A DNA stretch of 28,353 nucleotides, from positions 1 to 28,353 of the forward strand of contig JBKHEN010000018.1 in the NCBI GenBank assembly GCA_046540795.1, read 5' to 3'. The notes below the pieces were generated by a model. That model was given only the letters and a program-made list of their open reading frames with translations, did not search any database and was not told the DNA's origin. This stretch comes from JAAAOH01 sp046540795 (GTDB taxonomy: Bacteria > Spirochaetota > Spirochaetia > DSM-27196 > PWMO01). A program made the position numbers and the translations under genes. Positions 21,298 through 28,353 of the stretch are shown here, piece after piece. Each line of letters starts with the position of its first letter. Position 1 is the first letter of the stretch.

Positions 21298-21316
21298 TGA
21301 CCCGCCGGTCGGGTCA
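21298..21316. promoter_or_regulatory. Palindromic candidate operator between the decarboxylase and trehalose operons
   Basis: TGACCCG-CCGGT-CGGGTCA is a perfect 7-bp inverted repeat around a 5-nt centre. It overlaps a minus-strand TTGACC (21312-21317), a possible -35 of the decarboxylase (with a weak CAGACT 17 nt on), and ends 6 bp before the likely -35 of treX. It is well placed to control both divergent promoters. Confidence 0.5.
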
Positions 21317-21322
21317 AGACGG

Positions 21323-21351
21323 TGGACAAGGGAGGGAAGGGCCGCTAGAGT
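21323..21351 (+). promoter_or_regulatory. Candidate promoter of the treX-treY-treZ operon
   Basis: TGGACA (21323-21328, five of six to TTGACA), a 17-nt spacer and TAGAGT (21346-21351, four of six) place the transcript start near 21358. An AAGGAGG at 21362-21368 then lies 4 nt before the GTG at 21373. Confidence 0.5.
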
Positions 21352-21372
21352 GTCGGAAGACAAGGAGGTTTC

Positions 21373-23475
21373 GTGGACATACTTCCCGGGCGATCATATC
21401 CCCTCGGTGCCGCCTACGACGGCACGGGTACGAACTTCTGCCTGTATTCGGAGATTGCTGAGGCGGTGCAGCTCTGTCTCTTCGATGAGACCGGTCGAGA
21501 AATGCAGATCCCCTTGCCGGAGGTCACCGGTCATCGATGGCACGGGTATGTCCCTTACGTGCACCCCGGTAGCAGGTATGGGTTTCGTGTGTACGGTGCC
21601 TGGGCCCCGGAAGAGGGAATGCTGTGTAACCCGAACAAGCTGCTTCTCGACCCCTACGCCCGAGCGATCACCGGAGACATTCAGTGGAACGACGCGCTTT
21701 TCGGGTATGCCGATCCGGAGCACCTGACCGGATTCAACGAGAAAGACAGCGCTCCCTTTGTGCCGAAGTCCGTTGTCACCACGCCCTATTTCGACTGGTC
21801 CGGGGACGTGGTACCGGATATCCCCTGGCATCGCACCGTGATCTACGAAACGCACGTGAAGGGCTTCTCGGCCTTGAGCACGAAGCTCCCGGCGGAAGTG
21901 CGGGGTACCTATCGCGGGCTCGGGCATCCCCACAGCATCGAGTACCTCAAGCGCCTCGGTGTGACCTCCGTGGAATTGATGCCGGTTCACCAGTTTGTGC
22001 ACGACGGGCATCTGCTGGAGCGGGAGTTGCGAAACTACTGGGGCTACAACACGATAGGATTCTTCGCGCCCCATGAAGAGTTCTCTTCCCGGGACACGGC
22101 CGCTTCCGGCGTAACGGAGTTCAAGCAGATGGTCAAGGCGCTCCATCGGGCAGGCATCGAGGTAATTCTCGACGTCGTTTACAATCACACCGCCGAAGGA
22201 GACCATCGCGGCCCCATGCTCTCCCTGCGAGGGATCGACAATCCCGCGTATTACCGCCTCTCCGGCGAGGATCCGCGATACTACGTGGACTATACCGGAA
22301 CCGGCAATTCGCTCAACATGCGTCATCCGAACGTCCTGCAACTGATCATGGATTCGCTGCGCTACTGGGCCGAGGAGATGCACGTGGACGGTTTCCGCTT
22401 CGATCTGGCCTCGGCTCTGGCGCGCGAGCTGCACGACGTCGATCGGTTGAGCGCCTTTTTCGACGTCATTCAACAGGATCCGGTAGTATCCCGGCTGAAG
22501 CTCATCGCGGAGCCGTGGGATGTCGGCGAAGGCGGCTATCAGGTGGGTAACTTCCCTGCCGGATGGTCCGAGTGGAACGGGAAGTACCGGGATTGTATCC
22601 GCGACTTCTGGCGGGGTCAGGATCAGACGCTTGCGGAGTTCGCATTCCGCCTTACCGGAAGCTCGGATCTCTATGAGAATACCGGCAGGTTACCATATGC
22701 CAGCATAAACTTCATTACCGCTCATGACGGATTCACGCTGCAGGACCTGGTCTCCTACAACGAGAAGCACAACGAGGCGAACAGGGAGGACGGCCGTGAC
22801 GGGGAGAACCATAATCGTTCCTGGAACTGCGGCGTGGAGGGACCCACCGATGATCCGAACGTGCTGTCCCTGCGCCGTCGCCAGCGTCGTAACTTTTTGG
22901 TGACCCTGCTGCTGAGTCAGGGGGTTCCCATGATCCTCGGCGGGGACGAGATCGGCCGAACCCAGCAGGGCAACAACAACGCATACTGCCAGGACAACGA
23001 CGTCTCGTGGTACAACTGGAACGCCGTGGACATCGAGTTGCTGCAATTTACGCGGTTCCTGCTGGCCATCCGACAGGAGCACCCCGTGTTCCATCGTCGC
23101 CGGTTCTTCCAGGGACGTGCCATACACGGCGCGCAAGTCGAGGATATCGAATGGTTCACGCCCGACGGCGCGCAAATGGCGGAGGAGAACTGGGGAGAGG
23201 GGTTCGCCAAGTCGGTCGCGGTCTTTCTCAACGGGGACGCCATCCCGACTCCGGATGAGCATGGACTGCCGGTGCGTGACGACAGCTTTTACCTCATCTT
23301 CAATGCCCATTACGAGCCGCTCACCTTCAAGCTGCCGGATAAGGTCTGGGCGCGGAGGTGGCAGGTGCTCGTCGATACCGCAGAGGGTCGGCTCGATCCA
23401 CCGCGAGAAGCGGAAGCGGGTGCCGAGATCGAAGCCACCGATCGAAGCGCCCTGGTGTTACGAAAGGTGGATTAA
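21373..23475 (+). CDS. glgX: Glycogen debranching enzyme GlgX/TreX
   Basis: The 700-residue GH13_11 enzyme has an N-terminal CBM48-like beta domain (about 5-110) and a catalytic barrel. D344 in GFRFDLA is the nucleophile, E380 in LIAEPWD the acid/base, and D452 in TAHDGFTLQDL the third carboxylate. It also has the GlgX-type segments NPNKLLLDPYARA and GGDEIGRTQQGNNNAYCQDN. It cleaves alpha-1,6 branches of glycogen or limit dextrin to give linear maltodextrins. Being first in an operon with treY and treZ, it acts here as TreX, feeding TreY. The GTG start at 21373 is fixed by a strong AAGGAGG just upstream. The stop TAA (23473-23475) is immediately followed by the treY start region. Confidence 0.95.
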   Translation: MDILPGRSYPLGAAYDGTGTNFCLYSEIAEAVQLCLFDETGREMQIPLPEVTGHRWHGYVPYVHPGSRYGFRVYGAWAPEEGMLCNPNKLLLDPYARAITGDIQWNDALFGYADPEHLTGFNEKDSAPFVPKSVVTTPYFDWSGDVVPDIPWHRTVIYETHVKGFSALSTKLPAEVRGTYRGLGHPHSIEYLKRLGVTSVELMPVHQFVHDGHLLERELRNYWGYNTIGFFAPHEEFSSRDTAASGVTEFKQMVKALHRAGIEVILDVVYNHTAEGDHRGPMLSLRGIDNPAYYRLSGEDPRYYVDYTGTGNSLNMRHPNVLQLIMDSLRYWAEEMHVDGFRFDLASALARELHDVDRLSAFFDVIQQDPVVSRLKLIAEPWDVGEGGYQVGNFPAGWSEWNGKYRDCIRDFWRGQDQTLAEFAFRLTGSSDLYENTGRLPYASINFITAHDGFTLQDLVSYNEKHNEANREDGRDGENHNRSWNCGVEGPTDDPNVLSLRRRQRRNFLVTLLLSQGVPMILGGDEIGRTQQGNNNAYCQDNDVSWYNWNAVDIELLQFTRFLLAIRQEHPVFHRRRFFQGRAIHGAQVEDIEWFTPDGAQMAEENWGEGFAKSVAVFLNGDAIPTPDEHGLPVRDDSFYLIFNAHYEPLTFKLPDKVWARRWQVLVDTAEGRLDPPREAEAGAEIEATDRSALVLRKVD

Positions 23476-23478
23476 GTG

Positions 23479-26187
23479 ATGGCACGTTCCCCCTTGTCCA
23501 CTTATCGTGTGCAGCTGAGCCCGGATTTCGATCTGGACGCCGCGGCCGGGATCGCCCCGTACCTGGCGGCGCTGGGCATCAGTCACTTCTACGCTTCGTC
23601 CTATCTGCAGGCGGCGCCGGGAAGCACCCACGGCTACGACGTAGTCGATCATAGCCGGGTAAATGCGGAGCTCGGAGGAGAGAAAGCCCACCAGTGGTTC
23701 TGTCGCAGCCTCCGGGAGAACGGGTTGGGGCAGGTTCTCGACGTGGTTCCGAACCACATGGCCATATCCGGTTCGGACAATCGGTGGTGGTGGGACGTCC
23801 TGGAGAACGGCCCCTCCAGCCGGTACGCCACGTATTTCGACGTAGATTGGCGGGCGCAGCACGAGGCCGAGGGAAATCGGATTCTCCTGCCTATCCTCGG
23901 GGATCACTACGGGCGCATCCTCGAAGCCGGGGAGATCCGCCTGGAGCGCTCCGGGGGCTCGTTTCTTATCCGCTATTACGAAAACGTGTTTCCCGCAGCA
24001 CCCCGGTCCGTGGTGGACCTGTTGTTTCGGGCGGCCGAGGCTTCGGAGTCGGCGGATCTGGCTTTCATTTCGAGCGCCCTCGACTATTTGCCGCTTCCCA
24101 CGGCCACCGACCGCGAGAGTACCCGACGGCGTCATCGGGACAAAGAGGTCATTCGCGTACAGCTACGCAGGCTCCTCGACGAGCAGCCCCCGGTGCGCCG
24201 GGCCGTGGACGAGGAGGTCCGGCGGATCAACGATGATGCCGAGGTGATGGACGAGCTCCTGTCGGCGCAGAACTATCGACTGGCAAGATGGCGAATTGCG
24301 CGCAGCGACCTCGGCTATCGTCGTTTCTTCGATATCAACAACCTCGTGGCGTTGCGGATCGAGGACGACGAAGTGTTTCGAGAGACGCATCGGCTGATTC
24401 TGGGGTGGCTCGAGGACGGCACGCTGGACGGGTTGCGGATCGACCATCCCGACGGGCTACGGGATCCCGAGCAGTACTTCAGGCGCCTTCGAGAGCACGC
24501 GCCGGATGGATGGATCGTAGCGGAGAAGATTCTGCATCGGGGCGAGCGTATCCCCTCGTCCTGGCCGGTTGCCGGTACGACCGGCTATGATTTTTTGACC
24601 GTAACCGACGGTTTGTTCGTGGCGGCGGAGCATGAGGAGGAGCTCACGGACTTCTACCGGTATTTCACCGGTGAGCCCACCGACTACGCGGAGGTGCTTC
24701 GGGAAAAAAAGTTCCGCGTGATGGACGAGCTCCTCGGAAGCGACCTGAACCGTCTGACGGAGCTGGCAATGGGCGCGTGCGAGCGCCATCGCCGCTATCG
24801 GGATTACGGACGGGAGGAGGTCTGGAAGGCCCTGGCCGAAATCGTCGCCTCCTATCCCGTTTACCGGACATACGTTCGTGCCGGTCTCGGAGAGGTAAGC
24901 GAGGAAGACCGAAACCTCATCGAGCAGGTCATCGGAGAGGCCGCACGGCGGCGTCCGGAGCTGGATCCGGAGCTCTTCGACTTCCTGCGGCAGGTGATGC
25001 TCCTCGAGTATCCCGGTGACCTCGAGCGGGAACTGGTCATGCGCCTGCAACAGCTCACCGGCCCGGTCATGGCGAAGGGCGCGGAGGATACGGCGTTCTA
25101 CACCTACAACCGATTCGTCATGCTGAACGAGGTCGGCGGGGATCCGGGACACTTCGGTACGAAGCCCGCGGAGTTGCACGAAGACTATCGCTACCGAGCG
25201 GAGCGCCTCCCTGCGGCTATGCTCGCCGGATCGACCCATGATACCAAGCGTGCCGAGGACGTGCGCATGCGTTTGGCGGTACTCTCGGAGATTCCCGAGG
25301 TGTGGGAGCAGTTCGTGCAGTCGGCAAGTGTGCACAACGAGCAGCATCGCCGCGACGGTCTGCCCGATCGAAACACCGAGTATCTGCTCTACCAAACGAT
25401 CGTCGGGACCTGGCCCATCGAGGCCGATCGGGTCACCGCCTATGCAGAGAAAGCCGTCCGGGAGGCAAAGACTCATACCTCATGGACGGCGCAGGATGAG
25501 AACTATGAGACGGCTCTGCGAGAGTTCGTCGTCGGCATCATGGGGGACGATGCTTTTCTTGAGCTGGTCGATCGGCTCGTGGAGCGCATCAAGTTGCCCG
25601 GATGGATCAACAGCCTCTCGGCCTTGACCCTGCGGTTCACCGCCCCCGGGGTCCCCGACGTGTATCAGGGCAGCGAGCTATGGAACTTCAGCCTGGTAGA
25701 CCCCGATAATCGCCGGCCCGTGGATTTCGCGTTGCGCTCCCGCCTGCTTTCGGAGGTCGCAGACCTCTCTCCGGAGGCGATCATGCAACGCGTGGATGAG
25801 GGGTTGCCGAAGCTTGCCGTCCTCCGGGCCATCCTCCGGCTGCGGCATGAACGGCCCGAAGCCTTCGGAGCGGAGGCGGGTTACGAACCCCTCGAGGTGG
25901 CGGGCGATGCGGCGGCTCATTTCTTCGCCTTTCTGCGAGGCGGAGAGGTGGCGACGATCGTACCGCGGATGCCGCTTACCCTGGCCGGAGCTTTCGGTGA
26001 CACTGCGGTGGCCCTTCCCGCGGGCCCGTGGCGAAACGTTCTCACCGGCGATTCTTTGACGGGAAAGCAGACCACGCGGCTCGGCACCGTGCTCGGCCGT
26101 TTTCCCGTAGCGGTGCTCATGAAGGAGCGCGAGACGCCGGCGGCCGGACGGGAGAAGACCGACGCGAGGGTGAGCGAAGATGAGTGA
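23479..26187 (+). CDS. treY: Maltooligosyl trehalose synthase TreY
   Basis: The 902-residue GH13_26 enzyme begins with the family signature STYRVQLSPDFDLDAAA and has HGYDVVDHSRVN and DVVPNHMA. The catalytic residues are D322 in GLRIDHPDG, E349 in WIVAEKIL, and the aspartate of STHDTKRAEDVR. The length of about 900 residues is typical of TreY from high-GC and proteobacterial lineages, longer than the archaeal form. It isomerises the reducing-end alpha-1,4 bond of maltodextrins to alpha,alpha-1,1, making maltooligosyltrehalose. A GTG at 23476 abuts the glgX stop, and ATG 23479 follows. GAAAGGTGG at 23462-23470 fits the ATG better. The 3' end overlaps treZ by 8 bp. Confidence 0.96.
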   Translation: MARSPLSTYRVQLSPDFDLDAAAGIAPYLAALGISHFYASSYLQAAPGSTHGYDVVDHSRVNAELGGEKAHQWFCRSLRENGLGQVLDVVPNHMAISGSDNRWWWDVLENGPSSRYATYFDVDWRAQHEAEGNRILLPILGDHYGRILEAGEIRLERSGGSFLIRYYENVFPAAPRSVVDLLFRAAEASESADLAFISSALDYLPLPTATDRESTRRRHRDKEVIRVQLRRLLDEQPPVRRAVDEEVRRINDDAEVMDELLSAQNYRLARWRIARSDLGYRRFFDINNLVALRIEDDEVFRETHRLILGWLEDGTLDGLRIDHPDGLRDPEQYFRRLREHAPDGWIVAEKILHRGERIPSSWPVAGTTGYDFLTVTDGLFVAAEHEEELTDFYRYFTGEPTDYAEVLREKKFRVMDELLGSDLNRLTELAMGACERHRRYRDYGREEVWKALAEIVASYPVYRTYVRAGLGEVSEEDRNLIEQVIGEAARRRPELDPELFDFLRQVMLLEYPGDLERELVMRLQQLTGPVMAKGAEDTAFYTYNRFVMLNEVGGDPGHFGTKPAELHEDYRYRAERLPAAMLAGSTHDTKRAEDVRMRLAVLSEIPEVWEQFVQSASVHNEQHRRDGLPDRNTEYLLYQTIVGTWPIEADRVTAYAEKAVREAKTHTSWTAQDENYETALREFVVGIMGDDAFLELVDRLVERIKLPGWINSLSALTLRFTAPGVPDVYQGSELWNFSLVDPDNRRPVDFALRSRLLSEVADLSPEAIMQRVDEGLPKLAVLRAILRLRHERPEAFGAEAGYEPLEVAGDAAAHFFAFLRGGEVATIVPRMPLTLAGAFGDTAVALPAGPWRNVLTGDSLTGKQTTRLGTVLGRFPVAVLMKERETPAAGREKTDARVSEDE

Positions 26188-27925
26188 GGCGGTAAGCCTG
26201 TGGGCCCCGGAGGCGGCAGGGGTCGATATCGTGATAGGCGAGCGCCGTATCCCCATGTGTCGCGGAGAGCGAGGGTACTGGAGCGTCCGGGTGGAGGAAG
26301 ACCTCGCCTCGGTACCCTACGCGTTCAGCATCGACGGCGGCCCGCCGCGACCGGATCCGCGCTCCGAGCGCCAGCCGCAGGGGGTGCATGGCCCCTCCCT
26401 TCGCGTTCGACACGAAGTGTTCGAGTGGAGCGACGCAGGCTTTCAGCAATGTCCGCTCTCGGCGGCGGTCGTCTACGAGCTTCACGTCGGCACCTTTACA
26501 CGGGAGGGGACCCTCGATGCCGCCGTAGGCCGCCTCAGTCATCTGACGGATCTCGGGGTCACTCATGTGGAGCTCTTGCCCCTTGCAGCCGCTTCCGGGA
26601 AGCGGGGCTGGGGATACGACGGGGTAGACCTTTATGCTCCCCACGAGGCGTACGGTGGACCGGACGCCGTGAAACGGTTCGTGGACGCCGCCCATGGTAT
26701 GGGTCTGGCCGTCCTGATCGACGTGGTCTACAACCACCTCGGGCCCGAGGGAAACTATCTCGGAGAGTTCGGACCCTACTTCACGGACCGTTATCGCACT
26801 CCCTGGGGCATGGCGGTCAATCTGGATGGGCCGGGAAGCGACGAGGTCCGCCGTTTTTTCATAGATAACGCACTCACGTGGCTGCGGGACTACCATGCCG
26901 ACGGGCTGCGCATCGACGCAGTGCACGCGTTCTACGACAAATCGGCGGTGAGCTTCCTCGAGGAGCTCGAGGAAGCGGCGGAGGACCTGGAGCGCGCGGA
27001 GGGACGCCGACTCGTCGTCATCGCGGAAAGCGACCTGAACGACCCGCGCATCGTGCGTAGCCGGGAGGCGGGCGGCTATGGGCTTCGTGCGCAATGGAGT
27101 GACGACTTTCATCACGCGCTGCACGCCTATCTTACCGGTGAGCGTCGGGGCTACTACGCGGACTACGGCCCTCTGCGTCTCGTGGCTAAGGCGCTTGAGC
27201 GCACGTTCGTCTTTGACGGGGCCTATCAGGGTTCACGCGGACGACGGCATGGCCGTCCGGCGACGGACCTCCCGGCGGACCGCTTTCTCGGCTATATTCA
27301 GAACCATGACCAGGTGGGAAACCGCGCGCTCGGAGAGCGTCTTTCCGACCTGGTGGGCCCGGAGCTTGCCAAGACGGCGGCAGCGGTATACTTGCTCTCG
27401 CCGTTCGTCCCGATGATCTTCCAGGGAGAGGAGTGGGCGGCCTCGTCGCCGTTTCTGTACTTCACGGACCACCAGGATCCCGATCTCGGCCACGCGGTGC
27501 GGGAGGGCAGACGCAGCGAATTCGACTTCGATGCACGGGGAATCCCGGACCCCCAGGCCCCGGAGACCGCCGAGGCATCGGTGCTGCGCTGGGATGAGCG
27601 CTCGTATAGTCCCCATGCGGAGGTGCTGGGCTTTTATCGGAACGTCCTCGGGATCCGGCGTCGCTTTGGGGAACTTGCCGCGGGCGTGCGGCGCGGAATG
27701 GAGGTGCAGATCGATGAGGCGGCCGACACCCTGGAGTTCAGAAGGGGTCGGGTGCGGCTACTGTGCAATTTTTCCGAGGAGACGAGGGCGTTCGCCTCGG
27801 GCGATGGGACCGCGTGGCGGATTCTCGCCGTATCCGCGCCGGAGCGCTTCGAAAGGGTGCAGGAATCCGCCACGCAGGAGATCCGTGTCCCGTGGCGGTG
27901 CGCGGTGGTACTACAGGCTTACTGA
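26180..27925 (+). CDS. treZ: Maltooligosyl trehalose trehalohydrolase TreZ
   Basis: The 581-residue GH13_10 enzyme has an N-terminal beta domain (1-90) containing the family motif RPDPRSERQPQGVHGPS (about 57-73). A barrel follows with D246 in GLRIDAVHAF, E283 in VIAESDLND, and D377 in IQNHDQVGNRA. The DYHADGLRID and MIFQGEEW segments are also typical. It cuts the alpha-1,4 bond next to the trehalose unit of maltooligosyltrehalose, releasing free trehalose. It overlaps treY by 8 bp, so the two are probably translationally coupled. Its stop is 2 bp from the stop of the convergent NifX-family gene. With glgX and treY it completes trehalose synthesis from glycogen, presumably for osmotic or desiccation tolerance. 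Confidence 0.96.
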   Translation: MSEAVSLWAPEAAGVDIVIGERRIPMCRGERGYWSVRVEEDLASVPYAFSIDGGPPRPDPRSERQPQGVHGPSLRVRHEVFEWSDAGFQQCPLSAAVVYELHVGTFTREGTLDAAVGRLSHLTDLGVTHVELLPLAAASGKRGWGYDGVDLYAPHEAYGGPDAVKRFVDAAHGMGLAVLIDVVYNHLGPEGNYLGEFGPYFTDRYRTPWGMAVNLDGPGSDEVRRFFIDNALTWLRDYHADGLRIDAVHAFYDKSAVSFLEELEEAAEDLERAEGRRLVVIAESDLNDPRIVRSREAGGYGLRAQWSDDFHHALHAYLTGERRGYYADYGPLRLVAKALERTFVFDGAYQGSRGRRHGRPATDLPADRFLGYIQNHDQVGNRALGERLSDLVGPELAKTAAAVYLLSPFVPMIFQGEEWAASSPFLYFTDHQDPDLGHAVREGRRSEFDFDARGIPDPQAPETAEASVLRWDERSYSPHAEVLGFYRNVLGIRRRFGELAAGVRRGMEVQIDEAADTLEFRRGRVRLLCNFSEETRAFASGDGTAWRILAVSAPERFERVQESATQEIRVPWRCAVVLQAY

Positions 27926-27927
27926 TA

Positions 27928-28290
27928 CTACGAGTGGTGTCCGGCGCACGCTGACTCCTCGGTGCACTCCCGTGCATCACCGGATACCACCTCGGACACC
28001 GCCTCCGCCGCGGTGGCGGCCTCGGTGATGAACACGCGCATCCCCGCCTCGGTCAGTTTCGCGAGCGCCCGTCTTCCCAAGCCGGAACAAACGACGGCAT
28101 CGGCGCCGTGGTCGAGCACCCGAGACGCCGGCGCACAGGCGCCGTGGGCGCGATGAGGCTCGGTGTGAACCACCTCGATGACGGCCCTTGTGTCGGTGTC
28201 GACGACGGTGAATTGCGGGGCGCTGCCGAAGTGGCCGTAGATCGGCTCATCGAGGCCGCCCGGCGGCGCTTGCGGGATACACAGCTTCAT
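27928..28290 (-). CDS. NifX/NafY (dinitrogenase iron-molybdenum cofactor) family protein
   Basis: The 120-residue protein starts MKLCIPQ and continues GLDEPIYGHFGSAPQFTVVDTD, HGACAPASRVLDHGADAVVCSGLGRRALAKL and GMRVFI, which is the single-domain NifX/NafY/NifB-C fold. Such proteins bind iron-sulfur or Fe-Mo cofactor precursors. Stand-alone copies without nif genes are common in anaerobes and have unclear roles. Cys4, Cys52 and Cys68, plus a Cys/His-containing tail (C108, C114, H117-H118), could bind metal. GGGAGG lies 6 nt before the ATG at 28290. The gene is convergent with treZ. Its operon partners, if any, lie beyond the right edge. No nitrogenase genes are visible in this window. Confidence 0.88.
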   Translation of the reverse strand: MKLCIPQAPPGGLDEPIYGHFGSAPQFTVVDTDTRAVIEVVHTEPHRAHGACAPASRVLDHGADAVVCSGLGRRALAKLTEAGMRVFITEAATAAEAVSEVVSGDARECTEESACAGHHS

Positions 28291-28353
28291 TGTTTCCTCC
28301 CTAAAAGTTCGGTTGATTGTGGTGCCTCGGCTTTCTCGCTACGGGTCTCCACG

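Noticed and set aside
24457..25476. Long minus-strand frames opposite treY (also 26117-27124 opposite treZ and 21394-22473 opposite glgX).
   Set aside because: The plus-strand GH13 enzymes are unmistakable. These frames lack motifs and start signals.

Overview
This is a GC-rich bacterial chromosomal window of about 28 kb, densely packed, with 19 protein-coding genes and no rRNA, tRNA, CRISPR array or insertion sequence that I can see. The style of several proteins suggests a free-living, possibly salt- or osmotically stressed bacterium. These are the acyl-CoA ligase, the Hsp33, the HAMP-adenylate cyclase, the STAS protein and the long membrane-anchored coiled-coil protein. I lean towards Spirochaetota, but this is inference from family resemblance and was not tested.

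Layout. Positions 1-1416 (+) hold the 3' end of a tRNA-dihydrouridine synthase gene overlapping a two-TM, RCK-type potassium channel. Positions 1417-5439 (-) hold a protein-quality-control block: hsp20, a tandem terminator, then htrA, a DnaJ/CbpA-type co-chaperone and a DUF72 protein. The 310-bp region at 5440-5749 is the main regulatory region of the window. It has a sigma-54-like element, an inverted repeat with a 9-nt spacer, and repeated GCACACCTT boxes. Positions 5750-11097 (+) hold a three-gene unit: a MinD/ParA-like ATPase with a long uncharacterised C-terminus, a CbbX/SpoVK-type AAA+ protein with PH-like and TerB-like N-terminal regions, and a transmembrane adenylate cyclase. This is the best candidate for an undescribed system. 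Facing it at 11139-13112 (-) is a single-pass coiled-coil protein.

Positions 13196-17560 (+) hold a long-chain acyl-CoA ligase, Hsp33 translationally coupled to a biotin-protein ligase, and a STAS protein fused to a zinc ribbon. Positions 17584-19248 (-) encode a GH13 oligo-1,6-glucosidase-like enzyme, with a small secreted ankyrin protein divergent from it. Positions 19826-21262 (-) encode a PLP-dependent aromatic amino acid decarboxylase family protein. It diverges from a complete trehalose-from-glycogen operon, glgX/treX-treY-treZ (21373-27925, +), which ends against a convergent NifX/NafY-family gene (27928-28290, -).

How the genes fit together. The window is rich in stress functions. 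HtrA, Hsp20, DnaJ and Hsp33 handle damaged protein. TreX-TreY-TreZ makes trehalose from glycogen or maltodextrin. The channel handles potassium. The cyclase and the STAS protein are signalling components. Several genes have strong Shine-Dalgarno sequences. Others (the MinD-like gene, the acyl-CoA ligase, the glucosidase) lack one and instead have a promoter-like -10 only 6-10 nt before the start codon, which suggests leaderless or near-leaderless mRNAs.
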